Shown here: positions 8,202 through 16,965 of the stretch, one piece after another
Numbering within the stretch: the stretch's first letter is position 1
How the letters are laid out: each line of letters starts with the position of its first letter
Assembly (NCBI GenBank): GCA_947489585.1
Contig: CANLEE010000002.1
Span: forward strand, 248,001 to 312,000
Source: an uncultured Psychroserpens sp.
GTDB lineage: Bacteria; Bacteroidota; Bacteroidia; Flavobacteriales; Flavobacteriaceae
DNA: 64,000 nt
Direction: 5' to 3'
Position numbers and translations under genes: made by a program
The notes under the pieces: model-generated
What the model was told of the DNA's origin: nothing
The model's input: only the letters and a program-made list of their open reading frames with translations
Database searches by the model: none

Positions 8202-9584
8202 CTAAGTGTTTGTGTTTGACAAAATTAATTTTTTCGTAAGATAATTAAATCTTATAAACAATAATATTGCAGCCATAGTTAAACCTGCTAATAAACCAAG
8301 CCATATACCAAAGCTACCATAAGCGTCTTCTTTTCCAAGGAAAAAGCTAATAGGAAAACCAACTACCCAATAAGAAATAAACGTAATGATTGTTGGGATT
8401 TTCACATCTTGTAAGCCTCTAAGCGCACCTAAAACAACCACTTGAATACTATCACTTATCTGAAAAATAGCTGCTGCTATCATTAATTTGGCAGCAATAG
8501 ATACCACTTCGGTATTATCTAATAGATTTTTACTATCATCTAGATCTACGTATAATTTTGGTAAATCATCATGAAATATAAAAAAGAAAGCGCCAAAACA
8601 AACAGCAAGTAAAATGGCGAGTAAAAATATAGAAAACGCAATTCTTCGCAATTCAAAATATTGATGTAACCCTTTTTGATTACCTACTCTTATCATAGAA
8701 GCTACGCTTAATCCCATAGCAACCATAAAGGTCATCGAAGACAAGTTTAGTGCAATCTGGTTTGCTGCTTGAGGATTCTTTCCTAACAGACCACTTAGCC
8801 AAATTGCTGCTGTAAAAATTGCGACTTCAAAAAACATTTGCATAGCACTTGGTAAGCCTAAATTGATTAATTTTCTAATCATTAATTTATCAAGAACAAA
8901 GATTTTAATATTGGTTACAAAAGCCTTTGATTTTTCTTTTTTGGTAAGTATCCACCATAGATGCGCTACCATTATAAATCGAGAGATCAGTGTCCCATAA
9001 GCTGCTCCGACAATTCCCATTTCTGGGAAACCAAACTTTCCAAAAATTAATACATAATTCAAAATTACATTTACAATGTTTGCCAAAATAGTAGCATACA
9101 TTGGATATCTAGTCATTGATAAACCATCACTAAATTGTTTAAATGCCTGGAATACGATGAGTGGAATTAATGAAAACGCAACTAAGTTTAAGTATGGTAA
9201 AGCAAGCTCTACAACCTCAACAGGCTGTTTCATAAAATATAGCAGCGGTTTCGCAAAGAATACAGATAAAAACAGGACGATTCCTAAAACTGTGCATAGA
9301 AATAGGCCATGCTTAAAAGCCGATTTCCCTCCTGTAAAATTGTCGGCAGCATCAGCTTCAGCTACTAAAGGTGTAATTGCTGTAGAAAACCCTATACCAA
9401 TTGACATGGCGATAAACATAAAACTATTCCCTAGAGATACTGCAGCAAGCTCTGCAGTACCCAATTGACCAACCATGATATTATCAACAAAACTAACAAA
9501 GGTATGCCCAAGCATTCCCAAAATAACAGGTGCTGCTAATTTAAAATTATAGTTAAATTCTCTAGTGTATTGTGATAAAATCAA
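8202..9584 (-). CDS. MATE family multidrug/Na+ (or H+) antiporter
   Basis: About 12 membrane helices over 460 residues. There are two related halves, with the family signature near the start (LAAPVILGMLGHTFVSFVDN followed by a VGQLGTAELAAVSLGNS stretch) and in the second half (LPSAMQMFFE). Proteins of the NorM/DinF type expel cationic drugs or metabolites in exchange for Na+ or protons. No ATG precedes the first helix; the start is a TTG at 9584, which gives ILSQYTREFNYNF ahead of the conserved helix, as in homologs. First gene of a probable three-gene unit with the small acidic protein and PAP2. Confidence 0.92.
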   Translation of the reverse strand: MILSQYTREFNYNFKLAAPVILGMLGHTFVSFVDNIMVGQLGTAELAAVSLGNSFMFIAMSIGIGFSTAITPLVAEADAADNFTGGKSAFKHGLFLCTVLGIVLFLSVFFAKPLLYFMKQPVEVVELALPYLNLVAFSLIPLIVFQAFKQFSDGLSMTRYPMYATILANIVNVILNYVLIFGKFGFPEMGIVGAAYGTLISRFIMVAHLWWILTKKEKSKAFVTNIKIFVLDKLMIRKLINLGLPSAMQMFFEVAIFTAAIWLSGLLGKNPQAANQIALNLSSMTFMVAMGLSVASMIRVGNQKGLHQYFELRRIAFSIFLLAILLAVCFGAFFFIFHDDLPKLYVDLDDSKNLLDNTEVVSIAAKLMIAAAIFQISDSIQVVVLGALRGLQDVKIPTIITFISYWVVGFPISFFLGKEDAYGSFGIWLGLLAGLTMAAILLFIRFNYLTKKLILSNTNT

Positions 9585-9863
9585 AAGCTTTATTTTGAAA
9601 GATCAAAGTTAAGTCATTTGAATTGTCTAAGCTCTTGCTTATAATAGTTTTGCTTAAAAAAAATTCAAATGTTTGATTATTAAAAAGTTATGAACTGAAA
9701 TTGTTAATAAGTTGAAATATTAATGACCTTAATACAAATCCAAAACCGTTATTTTTACTTCAACAAATATCTTATTGTAGTAGGTTAGGTATTTGGGGTA
9801 GAAACTTTTTTAGCTGTTATTTTAGAGGGATTTAAAAATTTTATTGTTAAAAACGTTTCATGC

Positions 9864-9887
9864 AAAAAGAGGCCTAGGCCTCTTTTT
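9864..9887. terminator. Perfect 24-bp palindrome, bidirectional terminator-like hairpin
   Basis: The sequence AAAAAGAGGCCT is followed immediately by its reverse complement, so either strand gives a GC-rich stem (GAGGCC core) flanked by an A-run and a T-run. It lies 245 bp beyond the stop of the LtaS-like fusion gene on the minus strand. It could also end a plus-strand transcript from the upstream gap. The fit to intrinsic terminators is good, but the tight loop means a few central bases must be unpaired. Confidence 0.6.
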
Positions 9888-9927
9888 GTCATTTATAGGC
9901 ATCTTTGAATCAACAAAACTAAGTTGT

Positions 9928-10057
9928 TGTTAATTACCATAAAAATCATGACTATGATCGTATAGCTTTACTATTGTTCTTTATTACAACGTTTTCTTCT
10001 TCACAATCAAGTAACACCAGTGTTACGCCATTTTTAGAAGCCATTGTATCGTATTAG
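9928..10057 (+). pseudogene. Possible remnant of a secretion-signal coding region
   Basis: After an in-frame stop at 9919-9921, one frame reads VVNYHKNHDYDRIALLLFFI and then TTFSSSQSSNTSVTPFL, ending at TAG 10055-10057. The hydrophobic run followed by SxSQ is what signal peptides of Bacteroidota look like at the cleavage site. There is no in-frame ATG, and the following domain is missing. I read it as a broken 5' end of an exported-protein gene, perhaps left when the neighbouring operon was inserted. Chance cannot be excluded for so short a stretch. Confidence 0.25.
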
Positions 10058-10131
10058 TATAGGTTTAAACAATTATTAAGTGAACTATGACTCGTTCTAT
10101 TTTTACAATTAAAATTCAGAAAAATTAAAAA

Positions 10132-13100
10132 CTATTCTTCAAACCAACGATCTGCATATATCCCATAAATAAAATCCATTTCATTTAAAAACACATATTT
10201 TTCGTCTTTCCATTTTTCAAAAGAAATATGGTAAGCGAATATTTTCACTCCACTATTTCTCAAGTTCCTATAAAGAACTTTATTGTGGTTAATTGTCTTT
10301 CTTGAAACAGACATATATTTAATATTTTTCTTTTTTACGTAGTCTAGTTTTTCATAATAATTCATGTTTTTAAAAACACTAGGAGCAGCTAAAAAAGTAA
10401 CTTTGTTTTTAATTGCTTCATCAACTGCCTTATTAGAAAATAACTCCATCATTAGCCTACTTTTATCAACAAATTTATCTGCAAATTCTTTAGGCGAGTT
10501 TATTTTATCGGTTACTAAAATGGCATCATTATGAGTTTTAAACCAGCTATTAATCTCATTCATTGATAGTGCCGAATATTTATTATGCATTTTTATTTTC
10601 ATAAATGTCTCATGTGTGATAGAATCTTTTTCTTCAAAACCATTATTCTCTTTCCATCTTTTCCAGTCATGAGCAGCCACAAATTTATTATCTGCAGTTT
10701 TTAAAATATCCAATTCAAATAACCTAAACCCCTTTTTATAATTGTAATCTAGTGCTTCTAAAGAATTAGTATAAGTAAAACCATCAATTTCTCCTCCAGC
10801 ATGAGCTATATAACGAGATGTCTCTTGTTTTTTTAAGGCAAATGACTTTTTATCAACTTGGTTATTATCCATGTTTACTTGAATAGAAATAGCATTTGGT
10901 TCAATTCTCTCTAGACTAATGCCTTTTTCTGAATAACATATATAGGACATATTCTCATCTATTTTTGCTAATTTGACTAACCCAAATTTCATTAATTCAT
11001 TTCTGAATTCTTTTGATTTTATTTGTACTGGATTATGGGCTACAATTACAAAATCAATACCATTTTTAATAAGTCGTTTAACTCTTAAGATAAATTTTCT
11101 TATTTCATTTTCCGAATCATGAATACTATAAACTTCTATTTTATTAGGATTGTCTAATAAAACTAAGTTTAGACCTCTTTTATGATTTAGTTTTTTATCA
11201 TTTAAGCTAATAGCTGTATAATCTGAGGATGGAATAGGTTTCAATATACCTCTATTTGAACTTGAACTAGTTAGGTATAACGTTCCTCCAGGATTATTAA
11301 TTTTAAAATATTTATTATTTAAAGTAGTTGGGTTATCTAAGCCATATTGCTCAATTAATTTTAGGTCATCAATGTCATCTTTTAAAACTTCTATATTATT
11401 TTGAAAGTATTGTTTTACTTTGCTAATTACAGTTCCTTTTCTAATAAACATATTTATTTTTGTAGAATCTACAATATCTATAATCATATTGATTTTATTA
11501 CCAAAAGTATTTTTTAATATCCGCTTATTATTACTTTGTCTGTGTGATACTCTCATACTCTCATCAAAAACAAAAGCATGATATCTGTTATTCTTGATGG
11601 CAAAAGTATCTGTTTCAAAGCTTAAAGGTTTATGTTTACTTATAAGTTTTAAAGTATTAGAATGAAATGCTTTTGAAAAGCTTTTCAAAGTGATTTCAAA
11701 ATCTTCATCAAAGCCATCAACTCGTATTGATGCTTCATTTAATGCAAGTAATTTTTCTTTGTTTTTTTCCACAAAGTCTTTCTTATCTCCAAGAATATAA
11801 TCTGATAAAAACTTAACATTATGCTTTATTTCTGCTCCATCTAAAATTATTTTGGCTAAATCAATTTGTTCAATTGTATTAGCACCTTTTACAGATTTTA
11901 ATCTCTCTTTTATTGCATTGGTTAATAAAAACAGTTTTCGCTCTTCAATTTCATTTAAAACATTTGAACTTCTACCCATAAATAAATGATCTGGAAAAAT
12001 GTAAAAAACTGTGTTTTCCAAAAGGTCTTCATTCTCTAGAAAATTGATAAAATTATTTACCATATAATCAACAGATGCCACCATGAACTCTAAATTTGAA
12101 TCTTTTTTAGAAATATTTTTTTCCATTCTTGCATCATATTTCCCATCAGGGAAATGAGTAGAGATAGTTGAAAGGTAAAGTGCAAATGGCTTATTTTTTG
12201 TTTTAAATTTTAGAACCTGCTCTTTAGCTTCTGCAAACAAATCAAAATCATGAAGCCCAAAAGAAGATTTTCCATATTTTTTATCATAATATGATTGAGG
12301 GAAATTTTGGATACCATAAGTTTTAAGCAAATCGTTAATACCAGCAAAATCAGGGTTTCCGATTAAATACAATTGTTCATAACCTGCTTTATCTAATACA
12401 TGGCTAATTCCAGTTATTTCAGCATTAATGGAATTTTGAAACGTATTATTTCCATGTCCTTTGAAGATCATTGGTATGCCTGTTAAATATGTATACATAG
12501 ACCCTGATGTCCAATCACTAGCAAAACCCTGATTCATATCAAAAAAACTGTGTTTCTCTTTTAGCTTTCTTAAGTTAGGTGTTAAGTCTTTTAATTTATC
12601 ACTCAAAAGACCCTTTTCATAAGATTCTAATGAAATAACAATAATGTTTTTACCTTTTTTTGCTTCAACATCAGTTGAATAAACATAATCATTCGGGTTA
12701 ATGTTTAATTCTTTTAAAGCAATATCTAAACTTTTATCGCTTACATTATTAAGCTTGAAGATTTCATAAATATTATGAAAAACTCCACCAGAAATAGACA
12801 ATAAGATAAACATTCCTAGTGCTAAGCTTAATAAAAATACCTTTTTTGCTTTTTGAATTAATTTCTTATAAATGAAAGATAAAATAAGTACAATTAGAAT
12901 TATCAAAATAGTCAAAACGATTCCTTCTTTTATGAAAAAAGAAAAACTATTTGCTATATCATTAAAATTAAAGTGCTTATAAAATTTCAAATCAATTAAG
13001 CTCCCTCCAAACAAAAGAGAATAAAACTGTAAACTAATAAACAAACTAAAAACAAGAGTTAGAATTAATCGTAATATTTTGTTAGAAATTAATAAGAGAA

Positions 13101-13149
13101 CACTTATACTAAAACAAAACAAAAATATTATTTGAAAAAAATCGAACAT
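10132..13149 (-). CDS. Membrane LtaS-like sulfatase-fold transferase fused to ILEI/PANDER-like and GDPD-like domains
   Basis: The protein has 1005 residues. Residues 1-125 form about four membrane helices. Residues ~165-460 are a sulfatase/LTA-synthase fold with likely metal and catalytic residues: Glu175 in VISLESYE, Thr214 in SDWTSGS, His332 in STHFP, and Asp387-His388 in FPDHL. Residues ~515-745 include a segment (RGLNLVLLDN, later DFVIVAHNPV, MKFGLVKLAKID, MSYICYSEKG) that matches my memory of the ILEI/PANDER (FAM3-type) fold. Residues ~778-1005 resemble glycerophosphodiester phosphodiesterase: His783 in IAHAGG, Asn795/Glu798, Glu812-x-Asp814 and HD at 827-828. It lies 20 bp after an ATP-grasp gene and is more AT-rich than its neighbours. 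I infer transfer or removal of phosphoglycerol-like groups on an envelope glycan; that is unproven. Confidence 0.82.
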   Translation of the reverse strand: MFDFFQIIFLFCFSISVLLLISNKILRLILTLVFSLFISLQFYSLLFGGSLIDLKFYKHFNFNDIANSFSFFIKEGIVLTILIILIVLILSFIYKKLIQKAKKVFLLSLALGMFILLSISGGVFHNIYEIFKLNNVSDKSLDIALKELNINPNDYVYSTDVEAKKGKNIIVISLESYEKGLLSDKLKDLTPNLRKLKEKHSFFDMNQGFASDWTSGSMYTYLTGIPMIFKGHGNNTFQNSINAEITGISHVLDKAGYEQLYLIGNPDFAGINDLLKTYGIQNFPQSYYDKKYGKSSFGLHDFDLFAEAKEQVLKFKTKNKPFALYLSTISTHFPDGKYDARMEKNISKKDSNLEFMVASVDYMVNNFINFLENEDLLENTVFYIFPDHLFMGRSSNVLNEIEERKLFLLTNAIKERLKSVKGANTIEQIDLAKIILDGAEIKHNVKFLSDYILGDKKDFVEKNKEKLLALNEASIRVDGFDEDFEITLKSFSKAFHSNTLKLISKHKPLSFETDTFAIKNNRYHAFVFDESMRVSHRQSNNKRILKNTFGNKINMIIDIVDSTKINMFIRKGTVISKVKQYFQNNIEVLKDDIDDLKLIEQYGLDNPTTLNNKYFKINNPGGTLYLTSSSSNRGILKPIPSSDYTAISLNDKKLNHKRGLNLVLLDNPNKIEVYSIHDSENEIRKFILRVKRLIKNGIDFVIVAHNPVQIKSKEFRNELMKFGLVKLAKIDENMSYICYSEKGISLERIEPNAISIQVNMDNNQVDKKSFALKKQETSRYIAHAGGEIDGFTYTNSLEALDYNYKKGFRLFELDILKTADNKFVAAHDWKRWKENNGFEEKDSITHETFMKIKMHNKYSALSMNEINSWFKTHNDAILVTDKINSPKEFADKFVDKSRLMMELFSNKAVDEAIKNKVTFLAAPSVFKNMNYYEKLDYVKKKNIKYMSVSRKTINHNKVLYRNLRNSGVKIFAYHISFEKWKDEKYVFLNEMDFIYGIYADRWFEE

Positions 13150-13169
13150 TTTTTTAGTATTAAAATTAG

Positions 13170-14294
13170 TTAAAAAGCATTGTAAATTCCATTAAAAAAC
13201 AAAGCTCTTCCCAGCCATTCTCTAAACTTATAAAGCATTGGAATGGGATCTTTTAAAACAGATATCACTTCTGTGTTACTTAATATATCTTTAAAATTAA
13301 ATATACTTAAAGGCTTTCGCTTTATTTTTTTTAAAACCCCTTTAAACCTCAAATAATGAATATGCTTATAAGGTTTAAATTCATTTTTTTCTCCTAGAGT
13401 AGTTTGTATTAATAATTCAGCAAAATTTACACCTGCAAATTTTGAAGCTTCAACACTTCCCCAAAACCTTGCATTAACTTCAATTATCTTATAATCATTT
13501 GTATTTTTATCGTATCGCAAATCAACATGTGCAATACCAGACCAATTCAAATCAGACATCAATTTTCTAGTAACAAGAATAACAGTATCAGAATCTAAAA
13601 ACTCAACACCCAGTTGTGGTGCATAAGCATTATGTCCAAGCATATTTCCTTTTTGAATTGTATAAGTTAAAACCTTGCCATTTAAGCATAATACACTGCA
13701 ATCAATGTCGTAACCTTCAATATATTCTTGAACAAACAATTCTTCATTCAAGATGTGCTTTTCAAAATTTTTGACAGAATCAAATTTTATAATCCCATCT
13801 CCACCTTTTCCTTTTAAAGGCTTCACTAAAATTGGATAATGAATCGATTGAGCAATATTTTTATATGACTCTAAATTTTTAATATAAAAAGACTTTGGCT
13901 GCGGAAGGTTATGATTACTCATAAACTTGCTTAAATACAATTTATTAACTGCAGTTTCAAAATCTTTCAATTCAGGTAAAGGAATTATGTTTGCTGTTTT
14001 AGAAATCTGGTTAGAATGCTTAATGAAAAACCTTATTTCTTCTTCAGCAACTGGGACTACTACTGAAATATTATTACTTTCAATTTCGTTATTAATAAAC
14101 CTTAACCAATCTACATCAGAGTTTTTTTTACAATATTTATAATGTGAAATATATCGTGAATACTTAGTTGCTGTGCGCTTTTTTGAAGACAACACAAAAA
14201 GTTTGTAATCTTTACATTGAGACAGGCAATTTACAACTGACAAAGCCCAAGTGCTACTACCATCAATGATCAAAACATTTATTCTAGAATTCAT
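13170..14294 (-). CDS. ATP-grasp domain ligase (carbamoyl-phosphate-synthase/PylC-like)
   Basis: The 374-residue cytoplasmic protein begins with a Rossmann-like pre-ATP-grasp domain (NVLIIDGSSTWALSVVNCL). The ATP-grasp fold follows: the lysine/glycine loop LVKPLKGKGGDGIIKF (~residues 153-170), the EYIEGYDID strand, and the metal-binding EVNARFWGS. Members join a carboxylate to an amine or thiol using ATP through an acyl-phosphate. It is the first gene of a two-gene operon with the LtaS-like fusion (20-bp gap), so its product may be a modified building block used by that enzyme. The substrate is not predictable. Both genes are visibly AT-rich, suggesting transfer. Confidence 0.88.
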   Translation of the reverse strand: MNSRINVLIIDGSSTWALSVVNCLSQCKDYKLFVLSSKKRTATKYSRYISHYKYCKKNSDVDWLRFINNEIESNNISVVVPVAEEEIRFFIKHSNQISKTANIIPLPELKDFETAVNKLYLSKFMSNHNLPQPKSFYIKNLESYKNIAQSIHYPILVKPLKGKGGDGIIKFDSVKNFEKHILNEELFVQEYIEGYDIDCSVLCLNGKVLTYTIQKGNMLGHNAYAPQLGVEFLDSDTVILVTRKLMSDLNWSGIAHVDLRYDKNTNDYKIIEVNARFWGSVEASKFAGVNFAELLIQTTLGEKNEFKPYKHIHYLRFKGVLKKIKRKPLSIFNFKDILSNTEVISVLKDPIPMLYKFREWLGRALFFNGIYNAF

Positions 14295-14339
14295 TAATTA
14301 AATAAGGGTAATTATTAAATAGCAATCAAAGATACAGTT

Positions 14340-15287
14340 TTAGAGTGATATTTTTTTTGCATGCTTTTGAGCGTTTCTAAACTCTTGCATCATATCGGAA
14401 ACGATTTGAGCTGTAGGCTTAATATCGTGTATTAATCCAGCTATTTGTCCGATTTCTAATTCGCCATCATCTAAATCACCTTCAAACATACCACGTTTAG
14501 CTCGTGCTCTGCCTAATAATGTTTTTAATTCTTCTATAGTAGGTCCCGTTTTGTATAGCTCTTGAAGCTCATTAAAGAATTTATTTTTCACCAATCGCAC
14601 AGGTGCTAATTCTTTTAAAGTCAACTGAGTATCACCTTCTTTAGCATCTACAACGACATGCTTAAAAGCATCATGAGCTGATGATTCTTCACTAGCTACA
14701 AACCGGCTTCCAACTTGCACAGCATCTGCCCCTAAAACCATGGCGGCAAGCATGGCTTGACCTGTTGCAATGCCTCCAGCAGCAATAAGAGGAATATCAA
14801 TTTGTTCTTTCACCATCGGAATTAAAGTTAGTGTTGTTGTTTCATCTCTACCATTGTGGCCTCCAGCTTCAAAACCTTCTGCAACTACAGCATCAACCCC
14901 AGCGTCTTGAGCTTTGATAGCAAACTTCACACTGCTTACCACATGAACCACTGTAATTCCTTTATCTTGTAACCAAGCTGTCCATGTTTTTGGATTTCCT
15001 GCAGAAGTAAAAACGATGTTAACGCCTTCTTCTACTATAATATTCATTATCTCTTCAATATTGGGGTACAACATTGGTACATTAACGCCAAAAGGTTTAT
15101 TGGTTGCCTTTTTACACTTCTTAATATGTTCTCGTAAGACGTCTGGATACATAGACCCTGCGCCTATTAAACCTAAAGCTCCAGCATTACTTGCAGCAGA
15201 AGCGAGTCTCCAACCACTATTCCAAATCATTCCAGCTTGAATAATTGGGTACTTAATGTTAAAGAGCTCGGTAATTTTATTTGCCAT
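14340..15287 (-). CDS. Nitronate monooxygenase / 2-nitropropane dioxygenase family FMN enzyme
   Basis: TIM-barrel flavoprotein of 315 residues. Family features include YPIIQAGMIWNSGWRLASAA at the N-terminus, ASNAGALGLIGAG, GFEAGGHNG (flavin and substrate region), PLIAAGGIATGQAMLAAM and GADAVQVGSRFVASEES (FMN phosphate site). Relatives are nitronate monooxygenases, which detoxify alkyl nitronates, and FabK-type enoyl reductases; I favour the former or a related oxidoreductase. Its ATG follows directly on the stop codon of the subtilase gene with no gap, so the two are on one transcript. Confidence 0.9.
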   Translation of the reverse strand: MANKITELFNIKYPIIQAGMIWNSGWRLASAASNAGALGLIGAGSMYPDVLREHIKKCKKATNKPFGVNVPMLYPNIEEIMNIIVEEGVNIVFTSAGNPKTWTAWLQDKGITVVHVVSSVKFAIKAQDAGVDAVVAEGFEAGGHNGRDETTTLTLIPMVKEQIDIPLIAAGGIATGQAMLAAMVLGADAVQVGSRFVASEESSAHDAFKHVVVDAKEGDTQLTLKELAPVRLVKNKFFNELQELYKTGPTIEELKTLLGRARAKRGMFEGDLDDGELEIGQIAGLIHDIKPTAQIVSDMMQEFRNAQKHAKKISL

Positions 15288-16895
15288 TTAAGATTTTATA
15301 AGTTTGACTATTTTAGATGCTTTTCCAGATTGAAATGACATCATATAGAGACCTGAGGCCATAGAAGACACATCGAGTTGGTTTGACGATGTTGTTATGG
15401 TTTGCTCAAGTATTAGTTTTCCAAGCACATCAAAAACTCTAAGCGTTGTCACCTCGTTTGCAGATGGAACTTGGATATTTAGTATGTCTGTAGCTGGGTT
15501 AGGAAACACTTTGAATTCAAAAAATTCTTCTTCCTGAAGTGATAATCCAATATCAAATGCTAATTGAAGATCTGGTATTCCGAAACCTAATAAATAATCA
15601 GGCGTGTCAAATTGAGATGCAGACATTCTTACATACTGCTTGATATCCTCATTAGTCGCATCTGGAAATGCTTGCCAAAGTGAAGCAATTCCGCCTGCCA
15701 TAATTGGTGAGCTAAAAGAGGTTCCGTTATTATTTACAATTGTATTAGAATCATCAATAACAAATGCGGCTTGACCACGCGCTACCACATCAGGTTTTTG
15801 AGTAGGTTGAAATGTACTTCCTTGAGAACTAAACGAAGCGTAATTACCGTCGACATCAACCGCTCCAATACTTAGTACACCTGTTGCATCTGCAGGTGCA
15901 CCAACACCAGTAGCACCAGAATTCCCAGAAGACGTGACTACTAAAATTCCTTTCTCATTTGCTATGTTTGCGCCTCGTGTTATAAAGGTTGTGTCTCCAT
16001 TCAGATCTTCATTAGTATGTGTATAATTATCATTTTGATACGTTCTATATCCTAAAGATGTATTTATCACATGAACGCCTAAACTATCAGAACGTTCAGC
16101 AGCTTCTACCCAATAGGCTTCTTCAACTGGTGTTTCGCTCGATACATCTTCGGTTCTAAATAAATAATAAGACGCATCAGGTGCAGAACCAACAAATTGA
16201 TCTTCTATAAAACCTGCCATTGTACTTAACACTTTTGTACCATGATCGTTTCCTGTAAATGCATAAACATCTTCATTTCTACTCACAAAATCATAACCAT
16301 CTAACAAATCTCCGTTATCTCTTAATCGTTGAAATGCTTCCATTGTGTTTATATTTGGAAAACCAGAATCTAAAACAGCAATAATAATACCTTCGCCAGT
16401 GTAATCTTCTAGATGTAATACATTCGCATTAATTTGCTCTATTTGATCTTGGGTACTTCCATAGTTAAACACAACATTACTATTTTCTACCGAAAATTTA
16501 TCATAAGTAGAATCTACTCTTGAATTAGCATTGAGGCTTTTATCAGCAAACTCAACAGATTCAACAAAATCAAAATCATCAACTAGTGCATTGATATCAT
16601 CTAAGCTTCCTCTAACATAAACAGCATTAAACCATTTAGATTTAGCAAAAACAGTAACTCCAGTTTCTGGAGCTTTTAGCATCATAATATATGATTCATT
16701 AACAGGCACATCACGTTCATCGATAGCTATACCATGATTTGCTTTTCGATCGATGGCGCGTTGTGATAAAATAGAAATTGGATTATCTATTGCCGATTGA
16801 ACATTTTCTTTAGCATTAAAATAGACCCAAGCGTCTTGTTGGGCAATCGCAAAATACTGAGATAATATGATACAAAAGAGTAGGATTTTTTTCAT
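15288..16895 (-). CDS. Subtilisin-like (S8) serine peptidase with T9SS type A sorting domain
   Basis: The 535-residue protein has a signal peptide (ends FAIAQQ), a propeptide-like region to ~residue 140, then the S8 catalytic domain. The triad is Asp in IIAVLDSGF, His in NDHGTKVLSTMAG and Ser in NGTSFSSPIMAGG. The last ~75 residues form a sorting domain (FKVFPNPATDILNIQ ... VFDVLGKLI ... SGLYMMSFQ ... KIVKLIKS) that directs export through the type IX system to the surface or medium. It would act as an extracellular protease. It immediately precedes the nitronate monooxygenase gene. Confidence 0.95.
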   Translation of the reverse strand: MKKILLFCIILSQYFAIAQQDAWVYFNAKENVQSAIDNPISILSQRAIDRKANHGIAIDERDVPVNESYIMMLKAPETGVTVFAKSKWFNAVYVRGSLDDINALVDDFDFVESVEFADKSLNANSRVDSTYDKFSVENSNVVFNYGSTQDQIEQINANVLHLEDYTGEGIIIAVLDSGFPNINTMEAFQRLRDNGDLLDGYDFVSRNEDVYAFTGNDHGTKVLSTMAGFIEDQFVGSAPDASYYLFRTEDVSSETPVEEAYWVEAAERSDSLGVHVINTSLGYRTYQNDNYTHTNEDLNGDTTFITRGANIANEKGILVVTSSGNSGATGVGAPADATGVLSIGAVDVDGNYASFSSQGSTFQPTQKPDVVARGQAAFVIDDSNTIVNNNGTSFSSPIMAGGIASLWQAFPDATNEDIKQYVRMSASQFDTPDYLLGFGIPDLQLAFDIGLSLQEEEFFEFKVFPNPATDILNIQVPSANEVTTLRVFDVLGKLILEQTITTSSNQLDVSSMASGLYMMSFQSGKASKIVKLIKS

Positions 16896-16965
16896 AGCAT
16901 CTGATATTACATTTAAAAACTTAGTCGTTTTTAAATCGTTATCATTAAGATTTCTTTACTGCAAT

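Larger units (their letters stand above)
9585..10131. other. 547-bp non-coding stretch between MATE gene and LtaS-like fusion gene
   Basis: This is the only gap above 300 bp in the window. It holds AT-rich sequence, a perfect 24-bp palindrome with T-run (9864-9887), and a plus-strand open stretch (about 9928-10057) that reads like a decayed secretion-signal segment. I see no tRNA, insertion-sequence inverted repeats or clear promoter pair. It marks one edge of the AT-rich ATP-grasp / LtaS-like operon. Confidence 0.7.

Noticed and set aside
9864..9887. Phage or element attachment site, or transposon terminal repeat.
   Set aside because: There is a single copy in the window, with no matching partner and no recombinase; a terminator explains it better.
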